A stretch of 64,000 nucleotides of DNA, taken from Spongilla lacustris. Taxonomy: Eukaryota; Porifera; Demospongiae; Spongillida; Spongillidae. Made by a program: the position numbers and the translations under genes. The notes beneath the pieces were generated by a model, which had not been told where the DNA came from, ran no database searches, and worked only from the letters and a program-made list of their open reading frames with translations. Position 1 is the stretch's first letter, and the number at the start of each line of letters is the position of its first letter. This document shows positions 53,219 through 64,000 of this stretch, one piece after another. Location: assembly GCA_949361645.1 (NCBI GenBank), contig OX442416.1:5896362-5960361 (forward strand). Reading direction: 5' to 3'.

Positions 53219-54109
53219 GTTGGTCCATTTAATGAGTGTGGAGTCATGAACTATGGACACTTATGGGTGTAATATTATGTTGTAATAATACACGTGATGT
53301 GTTGTGAGAATTAATTAGAATTATAAGCATAATGCTACATGGTGGCAGCTTACTGGGATTTAAAAATATTGCTGTTGAGTGCTTCTATTTTGCAAAACTG
53401 GGAGACTGGGCCTAGTTGGGTTTGCAGGTTTGAGCTCCTTGTGAAACATGAGGTCTGTGTCCGGTGTTAAACTGGTTTAACAAAGCATTAAACCCGTTTA
53501 ACACTATTCTGTTGCGATTATATACCCCTATATAAAGGCATATTTAAAAACTATACTTCAGCTGCAAATCTCATTAACTTGGAGCGCCAGAAGTTGTTTT
53601 TTCACCTTTGCTTTTCGTTACTCTTTTTATATACCTCCGTATGCTGATGAAGGCGCAGCCTTTTAGCGATTGTAAAAGTGTTTTTTTGTTAAGTTGAAGG
53701 TTGGAAAAGAGCTACAGTGTACAGCTGCACTATCTAGAAGATTGCTATGTCTTGTTTGTTGTTTTGTGGCGCGGACAACTAAACATAGTCATAGGCAAAA
53801 GGAGGTAGTATTAGAGGCACGGTAGTTTCGAGCGCCAAATCCAGGCTTATACCTCTTCTGACAACACAAAATGGTGACAAACACACTTTAGATTAGTTCC
53901 AATCAGTCAATGCTCGAAAGTGCGAGCGATGAGGTATACATGTAGGAACAAACTGTATTTTAAATGTTAAACTGGTTTAACACACGGTTTAACAGCGAAC
54001 GGTCAATCTATGATTAATGCTCTGATTTACATTGTGTATATTAAGGCAGAGGACATATAATGTTCTTTTGGTTTGAAGGATGAAGACAAGAAGAAGTACA
54101 TGTACAATG

Positions 54110-54330
54110 TAGTGAATGGGTAAGGAAAGTCATTTACGAGTGCGCAAACATTAACTTCTAGAAACAGGAGGATGAAGAGTCTGTGCAGGACTTTGCTACA
54201 TCATGATGAAATGATCAGAGACCAACTGGTGATAAGTCTTAGGGATGCAAGCCTTACAGAATAGTTGCAGCTGGATTCAGAGCTTACTCTGCCATTGCTG
54301 TGGCACGTCGGTCTGAAAGTGTAAAGCTCC
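54110..54330 (+). pseudogene. Gypsy gag relic (right copy)
   Basis: Same as 20620-20820, inverted: pieces EDEESVQDF, MIRDQLVISLRDASL and SESVKLQQITV with stops between. It lies within an intron region of the ankyrin gene. Confidence 0.5.
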
Positions 54331-54489
54331 AGCAAATTACAGTAAGGGGAGAACAGAAGATTGTAATTGTGGAGTTGGAATCAGTATCAGTCAAACAACA
54401 ACTCAATGTGCTTTTGAAAATAGTATCTCAAACTTTTTCACCAGATCTCTTAGCTCTGCAGGTGCCAGCCTCTGCAGTTGGGGCATTTG

Positions 54490-54740
54490 TCCACTGTAGT
54501 GTGTTTTGGTAGAGAGCCATTAACAATAAGTGAAACAGATGATCCAGATTCCAACATAATTCTTACATTGTTTCCTTCCAGCTTTCCATTAACTAGAGAT
54601 ACTTTATCAGTCATTGCATTCCTGGGGCTTCAAAAACAGTGGGGATGTGCGGGAGCCCTTGCAACTATCCCGATACCGTTTTCCTGCAGCTGTTGTGTAC
54701 AATGTTGAGCAATACGACCAGGTTGGCAGCAATTGCAACA
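54490..54740 (-). pseudogene. Zinc knuckle-protease relic (right copy)
   Basis: Counterpart of 20215-20465 on the opposite strand, with the same knuckle and the same Glu-for-Asp change in the protease motif. The damage therefore predates the inverted duplication. Confidence 0.5.
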
Positions 54741-55479
54741 TGTCACAGGTGTTGCTGGCTACAGTTCCTTGATACATGTATGGGGTGGAATAAGAGTTTA
54801 ACTGTAACTGTCTAGCCTGTCTACTCTTTTTCGTGAGGTGCCTAACATGGCCTTGATGGGTCTACTCTGTTTCGTGAGGTGCCTAGCATTGACTTTAAGG
54901 GTATCGATAGCTCCTGTCTGTGAATCTATTCCAACGTTTACAGATGCTACTGTGGTGCGAAACCATCATGAGTAGTTGAGCCCGAGACACTGCATCAGAT
55001 GTAACCGGCTTTGCCCTTAGCATGCTAATAGCTGTTGAAACAAGATCCTGCCCTGACTATCCACATCAAGATTAGGCATAGCATCTACCAGTAGGTGCTT
55101 CAACATCAATTGGTTTCTCCAGGATGTAGTTTCCATGCTTGGAATTTAGGGAAAGCTGTATATCACACAAGACCCAATCTCAAAGGATTCTGTCACCTTT
55201 GCTGTAGGCTTCATTTACAGTGATGACGATATCAGATGTCTTGCCTGCCAAGCCAAATAGTGCTCTCCTAACAGAAAACAAAGGTGGAGGGGGCTGGATT
55301 AAATTTTAGCAATGAGGTCACTGGTCTTGAAACATGATGTTGCATGCAACTATTTACAGGGGCTATATAGTGATGCAGAGGAAAGCAATGCCTGGAAAGT
55401 CACCCATTGACCAGATATTATTCTACATCATTGTAAGCACATAGCTGGTGGTGGAAAGCAGCAAGAGGCTCGTGCAGGG

Positions 55480-55863
55480 GTGGATTACATCAAGGTAAAC
55501 TTCCACACAGACAACTTTCCCATAATTGATAGAGTCATTGATATAATTGCACCCCTATCTGACATCAACCATACTTTGCCTAATGAACTGTGTCACCTCC
55601 GTTCTGTGGCGGTACTGAGCTATGGGTATGCAGTGCATGCAAGGATGGGAGTGGAAATTTCATCAGAAGAAACTGCTGAGCACCATTGCCAGCCTCAGGA
55701 CTGTGAAGCAGAGCAGCTCAGACTGTATGGTAAACCGGAGGATTTGCTGTCACAATCAGTGTTGGTGTGGCTGGGGGGGTGGAGGGGGGGGGGGCAGTTT
55801 CCCCCCAGAGGCCCTGAAAACAGGGGCGCCACAACGCGGAGAGGATGCCAAAATGACAACTGA
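55480..55863 (+). pseudogene. Unidentified open frame (right copy)
   Basis: 127 residues beginning MDYIKVNFHTDNFPIID, the same frame as 19132-19479 with a shorter Gly run (the C/G homopolymer differs between arms). Readable sequence continues upstream but with stops (for example before PDIILHHCKH). The family is unknown. Confidence 0.35.
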
Positions 55864-56155
55864 GGTGTCTCAAAGTAAAGTTAGCCTGGAATGCGCTGCT
55901 TAAATGAACCTACAACGTACTACCAAAGCAGCGATCGCGATCGTTACTATATTTTTATTCGAATAAATGTGTGGTACGTGTAAGCAGTTATCTTGTAACT
56001 GTATTCATATTAATTTTACAGTATGGTACGTGGTATCAGCAGTCTACTACTACGTATCAGTTCAGGTGCTGTGTCTCTGCAAACAAGAGGTAAGAGCAAA
56101 CAGTCTATGGAAGAATAAATTTATATTGCAGATCTTAGATCGTTCAGATTTTAGG

Positions 56156-56906
56156 CTATATACAATGTAGATCCAACCAGTGAAACACTCCGAATGTTGA
56201 TGCAGAGAATGCGACGAAGTAGAGATGCTTGCTACTGTGGACGAAGAGGATGAGGAATTTAATTTGTGTTGTACACTCCAATCTTGGACAGTCTAACAGC
56301 ACGCCTACGCACAGTTGCAGCATAGCACGGCTATAGCAGATCCCCTTTGTTATGCTAATGTTCATCAGCAAGTGTATGTATTGCCTCAAATGACATAGAA
56401 ACGCGTAAACATATGGCATTATTTCGGCGATACCGATCAGTTCTTGTACACTCTTTTCTGTGCTAAAGCGTGTGAAAACACAATTGAGATATATGATGGT
56501 GCAGAAGAAGCTGGAAGGATTATTGCTCTTGTCAGTAGAGCACAAAACAAAGCTAACACTGACCAAGAATCAAGAAAGATTCATTTGTTCGTTCATCCTC
56601 GAGACTATTCATCCTCTCAAGTGCATTATTGTAGTATACTGATCGGATGTAGGGCAGAGTTTGATGGACATATACGCGTATTAGTACACGTGCATACATG
56701 TACATGTATATACATGTATAACTTTTGCCGGGTGCATCACAATACCACTGGTCACAACCTGATCTGTTTGACGAATCAGCCACACAAGATGAATTTGTGG
56801 ATACTGTACGAATATTTGTGCACAGGCCAAGAGATAAGTTGACGGATGATTGTGTTATCACATACTCTCACTGGACCTATAACTTAACAGGAATCCGAAG
56901 CCTGGT
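56156..56906 (+). pseudogene. Unidentified decayed coding-like segment (right copy)
   Basis: A long readable frame (ECDEVEMLATVDEEDEEFN, later FGDTDQFLYTLFCAKACENT and IEIYDGAEEAGRIIALVSRA) with two in-frame stops. A second frame reads DEFVDTVRIFVHRPRDKLTD. A weak CUB-like look (IEIYDG) is the only hint of a family. The left arm has the same stops. Confidence 0.3.
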
Positions 56907-58077
56907 GGTGGGTTACTTAGAGTGAATGTAATTCCTCTTTATGTACATGTACATGTACCTTCCTGTTGTGTGATAAGCATTATCTGTACAATGCATTGAG
57001 AAATATATTAGCTTAAGTCTTTATCTGTTCCTGTTGTTACATGTACATGGCACATGTCATGCAAGCCGGCACACCACATGAAGCTGGCTGTAGCACAAAT
57101 GGACTCCAGCACTGTGTGCGTGCACTGAAAATGTTGAGGGAGGGCAGTGTAGAAATTTGACAGATGGTTACCAACAGCTGTGTCTTAGTGTTGATTACAT
57201 CAACAAACTTTTTTTTTACCGCTTTGTCAGACAGGGTGGAAAAACAAAGGGCATATAGAAAGGGGCGATCGATTTCCTAATGATATCTGCATATAAAGGA
57301 AACGAATACGGACTAATGGTGATTAAGAAGAACAGAATCGAATAAAGGAAATCTGAAATTGGTAATATGCTATTCTACTAAATGCATTGTCGACCAAACA
57401 GTAATGGAATAACCTATACGAAACCTGAAAATCAGTTACACACTACATGTGTTTATGTAGTCACATAATGCTTTAAACTTTCAGTATTGAAAAATGGTTT
57501 TACACTATACATATACCTACGTTGTCAGGTTAGCATTTTAGCTCATTGCAATTCAAGTGAACAAAGTTACAGTAGAAAATATATTTTTTATAGCTCCAAG
57601 TATGGCAGAGAGTTATGAAGTACCCCACTGCTACATGTACATGTATGCAGTGGACACTATAGCTGACAGCTTCAATACTCTGTCGCTGTCTGCCATAGGG
57701 ATCTACTCGGTATTGTACTTCAAACACCACACAGCCAACAACTTAGAAGTAAACCACAGCAAACAGCTATGGAGCAGATCCTATAGTAGACACATGGAAG
57801 ATAGGGGCAATTAGGGTTTTAGGGTTTGCGTTCCAGGCCTCTACATTCCCCTATGGAATTCTGGTGTCAAATTGAACCTACAGTAGTACCCAGTCTACTG
57901 TGCAGATTTGGGCCCCCTCAGCACCACATACATGTACATGTACATGTAAATATCCACAGCTATGACATGGAAGGTGTGAACATCACAGCAGATGTGGACC
58001 CTATGGCATGTAATTCCGGAGCAGACAGATACATAAGTAACAGTCAGCTGTGGAGTGTACATGTACAGTCTGACAGT
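56907..58077. other. Stretch after the right arm, no firm gene
   Basis: A frame at 57557-57814 (MAESYEVPHCYMYMYAVDT at its core) and one at 57826-58095 contain TAGCTGACAGCT-type repeats also seen at 60700-61000, and are probably not genes. Confidence 0.4.
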
Positions 58078-59809
58078 TATAGAGACAATCCATAGTAGAG
58101 CACCACAACTTTTGCCACGACCCTCTCAAATCCTTTTCATTTTTCAGCAATCTGATAGGGCTCATTGAGATTAGTTATTATGCACGGTTTCACTTTCGGA
58201 TACACTTCGGTTAATCGACAATATTTTGTCAACTTCGTAAGCGCCACGAAATTTTGTGATCACTATGACTGTTTTGCAAAGCTACAGTAATGTGTCCATA
58301 AGGTTTTGATTGAAACTGTTACTAACACTAGAATGCACTCACCTCATGGGTGTACACATATGTATGTGTTGTGTGAAAACCTTAATAAACTTAATATTTT
58401 GACTATTTGTTTTACACTTCTCAAATTATCTCAAAACACCCCTATTCATTTCTCTATTTCAATTTAACCCCATGACAAGATAGGTTATGAAGTAGTTAAT
58501 GCATTAAAATTAATTTAGGGTATCCGTTCCGCTAGTAAGTTATAAATTGATTTGTGTCAAAAACAGTATGTTTCTTTGAGCTGCCGCTTGACCACAAAGT
58601 TTACACAGACGTAACGATGCTATTAAAACAGACGTAACTACGATAGAAGGGCGTAGCCCAAGTTGCAAAAGAACGGGAAGGTCACGTTGCACGCTGCGCT
58701 ACGCTTGCTAATATGCACTTTTAGCACGCATGACACTTCGATCCCGATACAACAATAGTAGCACTCTATAAAGCATAGCAAAACTGTACGTGCTTTATTT
58801 ATCTACTCATATACATGTGCACAAAGGATCACACCATATGTGTAGTGCTGTAGCAACAAAAAAAAAACTAACTGCTCAGTCCAACTTGAAGGGCTCTTCG
58901 AGCGATACAGTATCACTAAGCCTGTAGCCTGTAGCAGTGGGGGTCAATGACCCCCACTGCTACAGGCTTAGTGATACTGTATCGCTCGAAGAGCCCTTCA
59001 AGTTGGACTGAGCAGTTAGTTTTTTTTTTGTTGCTACAGCACTACACATATGGTGTGATCCTTTGTGCACATGTATATGAGTAGATAAATAAAGCACGTA
59101 CAGTTTTGCTATGCTTTATAGAGTGCTACTATTGTTGTATCGGGATCGAAGTGTCATGCGTGCTAAAAGTGCATATTAGCAAGCGTAGCGCAGCGTGCAA
59201 CGTGACCTTCCCGTTCTTTTGCAACTTGGGCTACGCCCTTCTATCGTAGTTACGTCTGTTTTAATAGCATCGTTACGTCTGTGTAAACTTTGTGGTCAAG
59301 CGGCAGCTCAAAGAAACATACTGTTTTTGACACAAATCAATTTATAACTTACTAGCGGAACGGATACCCTAAATTAATTTTAATGCATTAACTACTTCAT
59401 AACCTATCTTGTCATGGGGTTAAATTGAAATAGAGAAATGAATAGGGGTGTTTTGAGATAATTTGAGAAGTGTAAAACAAATAGTCAAAATATTAAGTTT
59501 ATTAAGGTTTTCACACAACACATACATATGTGTACACCCATGAGGTGAGTGCATTCTAGTGTTAGTAACAGTTTCAATCAAAACCTTATGGACACATTAC
59601 TGTAGCTTTGCAAAACAGTCATAGTGATCACAAAATTTCGTGGCGCTTACGAAGTTGACAAAATATTGTCGATTAACCGAAGTGTATCCGAAAGTGAAAC
59701 CGTGCATAATAACTAATCTCAATGAGCCCTATCAGATTGCTGAAAAATGAAAAGGATTTGAGAGGGTCGTGGCAAAAGTTGTGGTGCTCTACTATGGATT
59801 GTCTCTATA
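58078..59809. repeat. 1.73-kb near-perfect palindrome
   Basis: The left arm from TATAGAGACAATCC (58078) pairs with the right arm ending GGATTGTCTCTATA (59809). The centre is at GGGGGTCAATGACCCCC (about 58947), so there is practically no loop. The only indel noticed is a 7-bp tandem doubling (CCTGTAG) in the left arm near 58925. It has no coding capacity. It lies in an intron of the ankyrin gene if exon 61596 belongs to the same transcript. Confidence 0.92.
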
Positions 59810-61595
59810 GACAACCTCTCTGTTGTCAGCTACAGTATACGGTATAGAATGGACCTATGGCGGACATAACCAAAATCAGATTTCAGCACTAGGATGGCTT
59901 CACTTCAGTCATTGAATACTGCATAGTAATCTATACTGTATTTATGGACCAAGGCTCATGTACATATACATGTACTAGTTATTTTGCGTTGCTTACATGT
60001 ACAAACCATAACTGGATTGCTGCATGGTGTTGTACATGTAAATATGTTCCATGATATTTATAAATTTATGATTTCGATTTTGTGTTGCGCACTTTGAAAA
60101 TTTCGAAATTGTGTACCGATTTCACAATTTTAAAATCGCCACCCAATTTTGAAATCGTGCTGTGCAATTTCAACTTCGCATAAATTTCAATATGCATGTG
60201 CATTTTCAAAGCAATAATCTCAAGCATAATAAAAACCAATAGACTGATGATATGTTGAAGTAAACACACATATGACTGAGATATCGTATTTGCTAGCTAT
60301 GTCTTCGTTCACAATGTTAGGTTCTTTTATACTTTAGTTGTAAATGCATCACCAATCATATTTACCAGGTGGATTTCGATTACATATCCTCTATGAGTAA
60401 TTCACCGTTGCATAATGCTGTAGCTTTTGCAATCACAAGCAGACCACCTATCATTTTATCACTTGGATAGTACTGGATATCTGTGCAACTATAACTTGAT
60501 TGGTCTTTAGAAGGTATCATAAAGATTGATGATGTTTCCAGAGCATCCAATTGTGGAAACACCAGTAGTGGACCATTCTGTGATTAATATTCCCGGTATG
60601 GACATAACTTGCCATTGCCCTGGTGTTGATGGCTGCAAGCCACCTATGCCCTGCATATTGCCATACATTTAGTAGCTGTTAGTTGTGGGGTCTATCATAA
60701 AGGTCCACTCCAAAGTGCTTTAATAACAGCCATGGAGTACTCCACAGCTACATGTAACAGCTACTCTATAGCTGACAGCTGTGGAGTTCCCAACAGTCCA
60801 CTCCGTCCAATCCATAACTGTTGTCTGTGGGTTTCTCCATACATGTAGCCTGTTTTCTGTGAGGTACTCTCTAGCTGTCTCCCTCCATACTGTAGCTGTT
60901 CACTCCGTAGCTGTATGTCATAGGATCAGGTTTGTACTGTAGCTGTTAACTGTGTAGCTTTCTGAGGGTCCATGCCATAGCTGACTGCTACAGTTACTTA
61001 TCAGTCTGCCCCATAGTTACATGTGTATGCCATAGGATTCATAGATCCATAGATTTCTGCTGTAATGAAGTACCTTCCATCGTTGTGCATGTGATTGATG
61101 TCGTCATCCTTGTGCTGTTTGAAATTACCACCTTACAACAAGTCAGGTGAATATAAGTAGCACTTATCCAGGAGCAATTGTATCTCCGTAATGGATGACA
61201 TAGAAATTTATGAACAGATCAAATCATGAACCACTGTGTTATATTTGACATTGCAGTACTCGCACAGTGCTACAAGTTGTTCAAGACTCTCAAATGTATT
61301 TTACCATGCATAGAGAAATGGTGTGGTACAAAACGTTTGAGCCTTTGCTGTTTCAAATCCAAGTGATTTAAATGCAAAGGAATTTTACGACATATATATG
61401 CCAAGTGACATTTTCTTGTGTAGTATTCCATGTACATGTATGTATACATGTGTATGTTATTATAGTTAGACACTGACACCTACAAGGGGTCTCTGTCATT
61501 TTGAAAACCAAGGGTCTATAGGCTTGAGCATGTCAATGATGACCATATACTACATGTACATGTATACAGCTGTACATCTCACATACCCACTCCAG
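59810..61595. other. Intron-like or intergenic stretch
   Basis: TAGCTGT-rich degenerate short repeats at 60670-61010 and GAAATCG-rich sequence at 60070-60180. No exon recognised. Confidence 0.45.
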
Positions 61596-61700
61596 GGTGG
61601 TGATGCTCGGTTACTACACCTTGCTGCAAGGAGAGGTCATACTAGTTGTGTGGAACGTCTCCTTACTACTTCTGGTATTGATGTGAACATTAGGAGTATG
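61596..61700 (+). CDS. Ankyrin-repeat exon, probably same gene
   Basis: 105 bp, phase 0, acceptor CCACTCCAG, donor GTGAGT. It encodes GGDARLLHLAARRGHTSCVE, then RLLTTSGIDVNIRSM, one ankyrin repeat in the same format as exons 3-7. It lies 8.4 kb after exon 7 and outside the duplicated arm. Linkage to the same transcript is inferred from strand, phase and sequence similarity. Confidence 0.75.
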
Positions 61701-63628
61701 GTGAGTTCATGCTTCCTGAATAATGGATTGATGATACATGCACGTATTTGAACAGTTAGCAAATTCATGTACATGTAGGTTATATAAAACACACCATCTA
61801 ATTAGTCTCAGCAAGCGACCAAGTGTCTTGACTCATTCATTGGAACTAGTACTCGTATCAGGGCTAAGCTAAGTGATGTACAATGTGATGATTTGTAATT
61901 GATGTTTTCTTAAAAACCTTTAAATGTACATGTACATTGTACCTCTCTGTACATACTTACATGCATATGTACATCACTTATAATGTGTACAATTTATTCA
62001 GTGGTGATGTAGGATTTGTAGACAGCAATTGAGTAAAACAAGAAATAGAAATTATTACATACCTAGAATGTCAGCCAGGTAGATTTGTAGTTCTGTAATA
62101 TTTATGAATGTATAATTTCCGTGAATCCTTGTTTCCTTACTTTTTATACAATTGCAGTCTACAAATCCTACATCACCAATTTATATCTATATATCTTTTT
62201 CACGCACTTTTATTTAGCCGGTTCTTACTTAAATGTTCGATTGCATGCATGAGATGGAAAGCCTGGATTCAGCATACATGCATATATTGGGCAACCTACA
62301 TGTAGGTGTAGCGCTTCCTGTTGCAAGTCTTTATTTTATTTTTTATGCGCTTCTTGAGAACTGTTATACTCCTCACATCCAATATCTTGCGGGCTCGCCG
62401 CCATAACGGTCATTATTTAACTTGGCAATCCTAGCTCTTTGCACGATTCTTTTGTCTTCACGATTGACCTGATGGAAACAAATCAGACACGTCTAGCTTT
62501 TGGGAGAAATGTGACTAAAATACCATCTTTAATTTTAGTTCATCTACACTTTGCATGATATTCTTTAGGTTCGTTTTTCAGTGATTTTTATCAAGAAAGT
62601 ACGTTGTAATTCGTTTAGGGACAAATTCTGACTAAGCTACATGTATTAACTGGTACACTCGGTACCGCCCACCGCATTCAACGTTGAATGTTATGTCACG
62701 CTTCCCACCCTTGGGACAGACTGGGTTTTGGAACCTCCACCTCCGTTGTCGCCATCTCGGTCGCCATATTACCGCAATTATTAATACTGCAAACATAATA
62801 ACTAACGTTATGTACGTTCATTGGTTCGTCTGATGCTAAAAGCATATATTTCTTGGTTTTCCTGCGAGAGTGGAAACGAACAAAAAAACTAAAATGGACT
62901 GAAAATACGGTAGTAACCGTAGCGCACTATCCGAATGTATTAAAAGGACAATAACATCTGTCGTGGGCTATTAATAACAAAACTTAAGCTTGCTAGAGAT
63001 TGAAATTTGTGTCAGTCATAACTCCCTTTACAAAGATTAAAAGAAATAACTCAAACTCGATCGGCATGCAGTAAGTGTCTATCTTGTTGGTTCTAGTGCT
63101 TCTACATCTATGGCTAACATTATGCTTCAATTATGAAGATGATACAATGCTTATCTTATCTTATCAGATCCAGAAGAATTAGGAGAAATCTTTTGTAAGG
63201 TTCAGGTGTAGGAATGAGCGTGTGTCATCTCTGTTGTTTTTCTAAGTGTCGGCAATTTGAGTACATTATAGGTATTTGACTGCTGTATCCAAATATGCTC
63301 GCTAAAGTCAAACTGATTGTATGGCACATCGGCAATAGTCGAATCAGGTATTTTGCTAATCGTATGCATGACACATCAAATTGAACATTGGACCTAACAT
63401 AGGTTCCTATATTGCATGGACCATTTCTAAAAGGCCTACCAAATTCAACCATTGCTTGCCCAACAACTGAGTTCCATTTCTTAGAATTTCCTCTGTGTGA
63501 GATCCCCAGACCTACAGTAAGTATGTATACACGCAATAAAGATCTTATTCAAGGCTTGCCGATTCATTAAACTAATTTTCATAATAATTATTATACATGT
63601 ACAAAATATGCAAACATTCTCTCTGAGA
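61701..63628. other. No genes recognised
   Basis: AT-rich unique sequence with acatgt words; no exon with ankyrin signature, no element borders. Confidence 0.45.
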
Positions 63629-63851
63629 AGATTAGTGGTATATAGGATTTGAAAGCAATGGTGGTGTAAAATGGAAAGGAACAAGGTCCGATTGGAGATA
63701 CAACCGGTATACCTATATTTAGCACTTTGTAGAACGGCATTCCATTTACATGTATGCCACTAGATATATGAATAAATACTGTATGTCCAATCCCTTGTTC
63801 TACCACCATTGCCTTCAAATCCTATATATATATGTACTGTACCACTAATCT
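63629..63851. mobile_element. 223-bp inverted-repeat MITE
   Basis: AGATTAGTGGTA...GGATTTGAAAGCAATGGTGGT at the left pairs with ACCACCATTGCCTTCAAATCC...TACCACTAATCT at the right. Arms are about 70 bp with small indels. No target duplication was found. Confidence 0.7.
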
Positions 63852-64000
63852 CATGTTTTATATCTTGTTTCATTCACATTGTATGGGTTGCACATAGATT
63901 ATAGTTTGTACATGTATATGACAAAATCCAGCCGTTGTAATGTTGTAATGCCATGTTTAATGCCAAGCAACACAATGTTTACATTTGCAGCTGTTCTACA

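Larger units (their letters stand above)
48834..56906 (+). repeat. Right arm of large inverted duplication
   Basis: Counterpart of 18043-30897. It contains the same introns, purine/pyrimidine tract, retroelement relics and unidentified frames, plus intact ankyrin exons 3-7 that connect to upstream exons outside the arm. It is therefore probably the original locus and the left arm the copy (inference). A 44-bp unit ending GTACATGAATTTACTATATT is tandemly doubled at about 49453-49546 here but single in the left arm. Confidence 0.95.

Noticed and set aside
18043..56906. Idea that the inverted arms are a pure assembly artefact
   Set aside because: The arms differ by point changes, a 195-bp deletion, a 44-bp tandem doubling and a Gypsy insertion. 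A join of two haplotypes is still possible and is listed as a check.
57557..58095. Two open frames of 85 and 89 residues
   Set aside because: They contain short degenerate TAGCTG-type repeats also found at 60.7-61 kb and show no domain.
63961..64000. Possible splice acceptor ACATTTGCAG at the window end
   Set aside because: Only ten bases follow, too few to support an exon.

Overview
The window looks like an intron-rich, repeat-laden invertebrate nuclear genome, most probably a sponge (inference). Spliced ankyrin exons with GT/AG borders, an adhesion-type GPCR with a collagen-like tract, several Ty3/Gypsy retrotransposons, MITEs and very abundant acatgtacatgt words all point to a metazoan. 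There is no sign of a bacterial or viral chromosome.

Layout. 1-2.6 kb: a broken Gypsy element on the minus strand, cut by the window edge. 2.8-7 kb: a 55-bp satellite, interrupted by a 3.5-kb polypyrimidine block with a repeated 'TG-run plus unique linker' unit. 7-9.9 kb: a tandem duplication, one copy of which carries a 1-kb foldback element. 10.4-12.8 kb: a ~161-bp tandem array with long G runs, then an 18-bp GT-rich minisatellite. 14.1-15 kb: a local direct duplication. 15.6-17.2 kb, minus: a decayed gene resembling the N-terminal zinc/RING part of RAG1, split by a 22-bp minisatellite. 18.04-30.9 kb and 48.83-56.91 kb: two arms of a large inverted duplication. 30.9-48.8 kb: the spacer between the arms, holding an intronless adhesion-GPCR-like gene, a fragment of a second receptor copy, an integrase relic, an Ulp1-PHD gene relic split by a young Gypsy element, a hAT-like MITE and other small elements. 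57-64 kb: a 1.7-kb near-perfect palindrome, one more ankyrin exon, and a small MITE.

The most informative structure is the ankyrin-repeat gene on the plus strand (exons at 46917, 47067, 48784, 49586, 50266, 52056, 53117 and 61596). Each repeat exon is 99-105 bp, phase 0, and encodes one ankyrin repeat. The left arm is an inverted copy of exons 3-7 that begins inside exon 3, so it lacks the 5' exons. A complete Gypsy element (24242-28696, 140-bp LTRs, TSD ATGTG) sits in an intron of that copy. The right arm still shows the exact empty site, which proves the insertion boundaries. A second young Gypsy (36914-41505, TSD ATCAC) lies within the Ulp1-PHD relic; removing it reconnects that reading frame apart from one stop.

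The likely functional protein genes are the SMB-collagen-7TM receptor (32181-34859), the ankyrin gene, and possibly the intact gag-pol of the 24.2-28.7 kb element. Most other open frames are repeat artefacts or relics.
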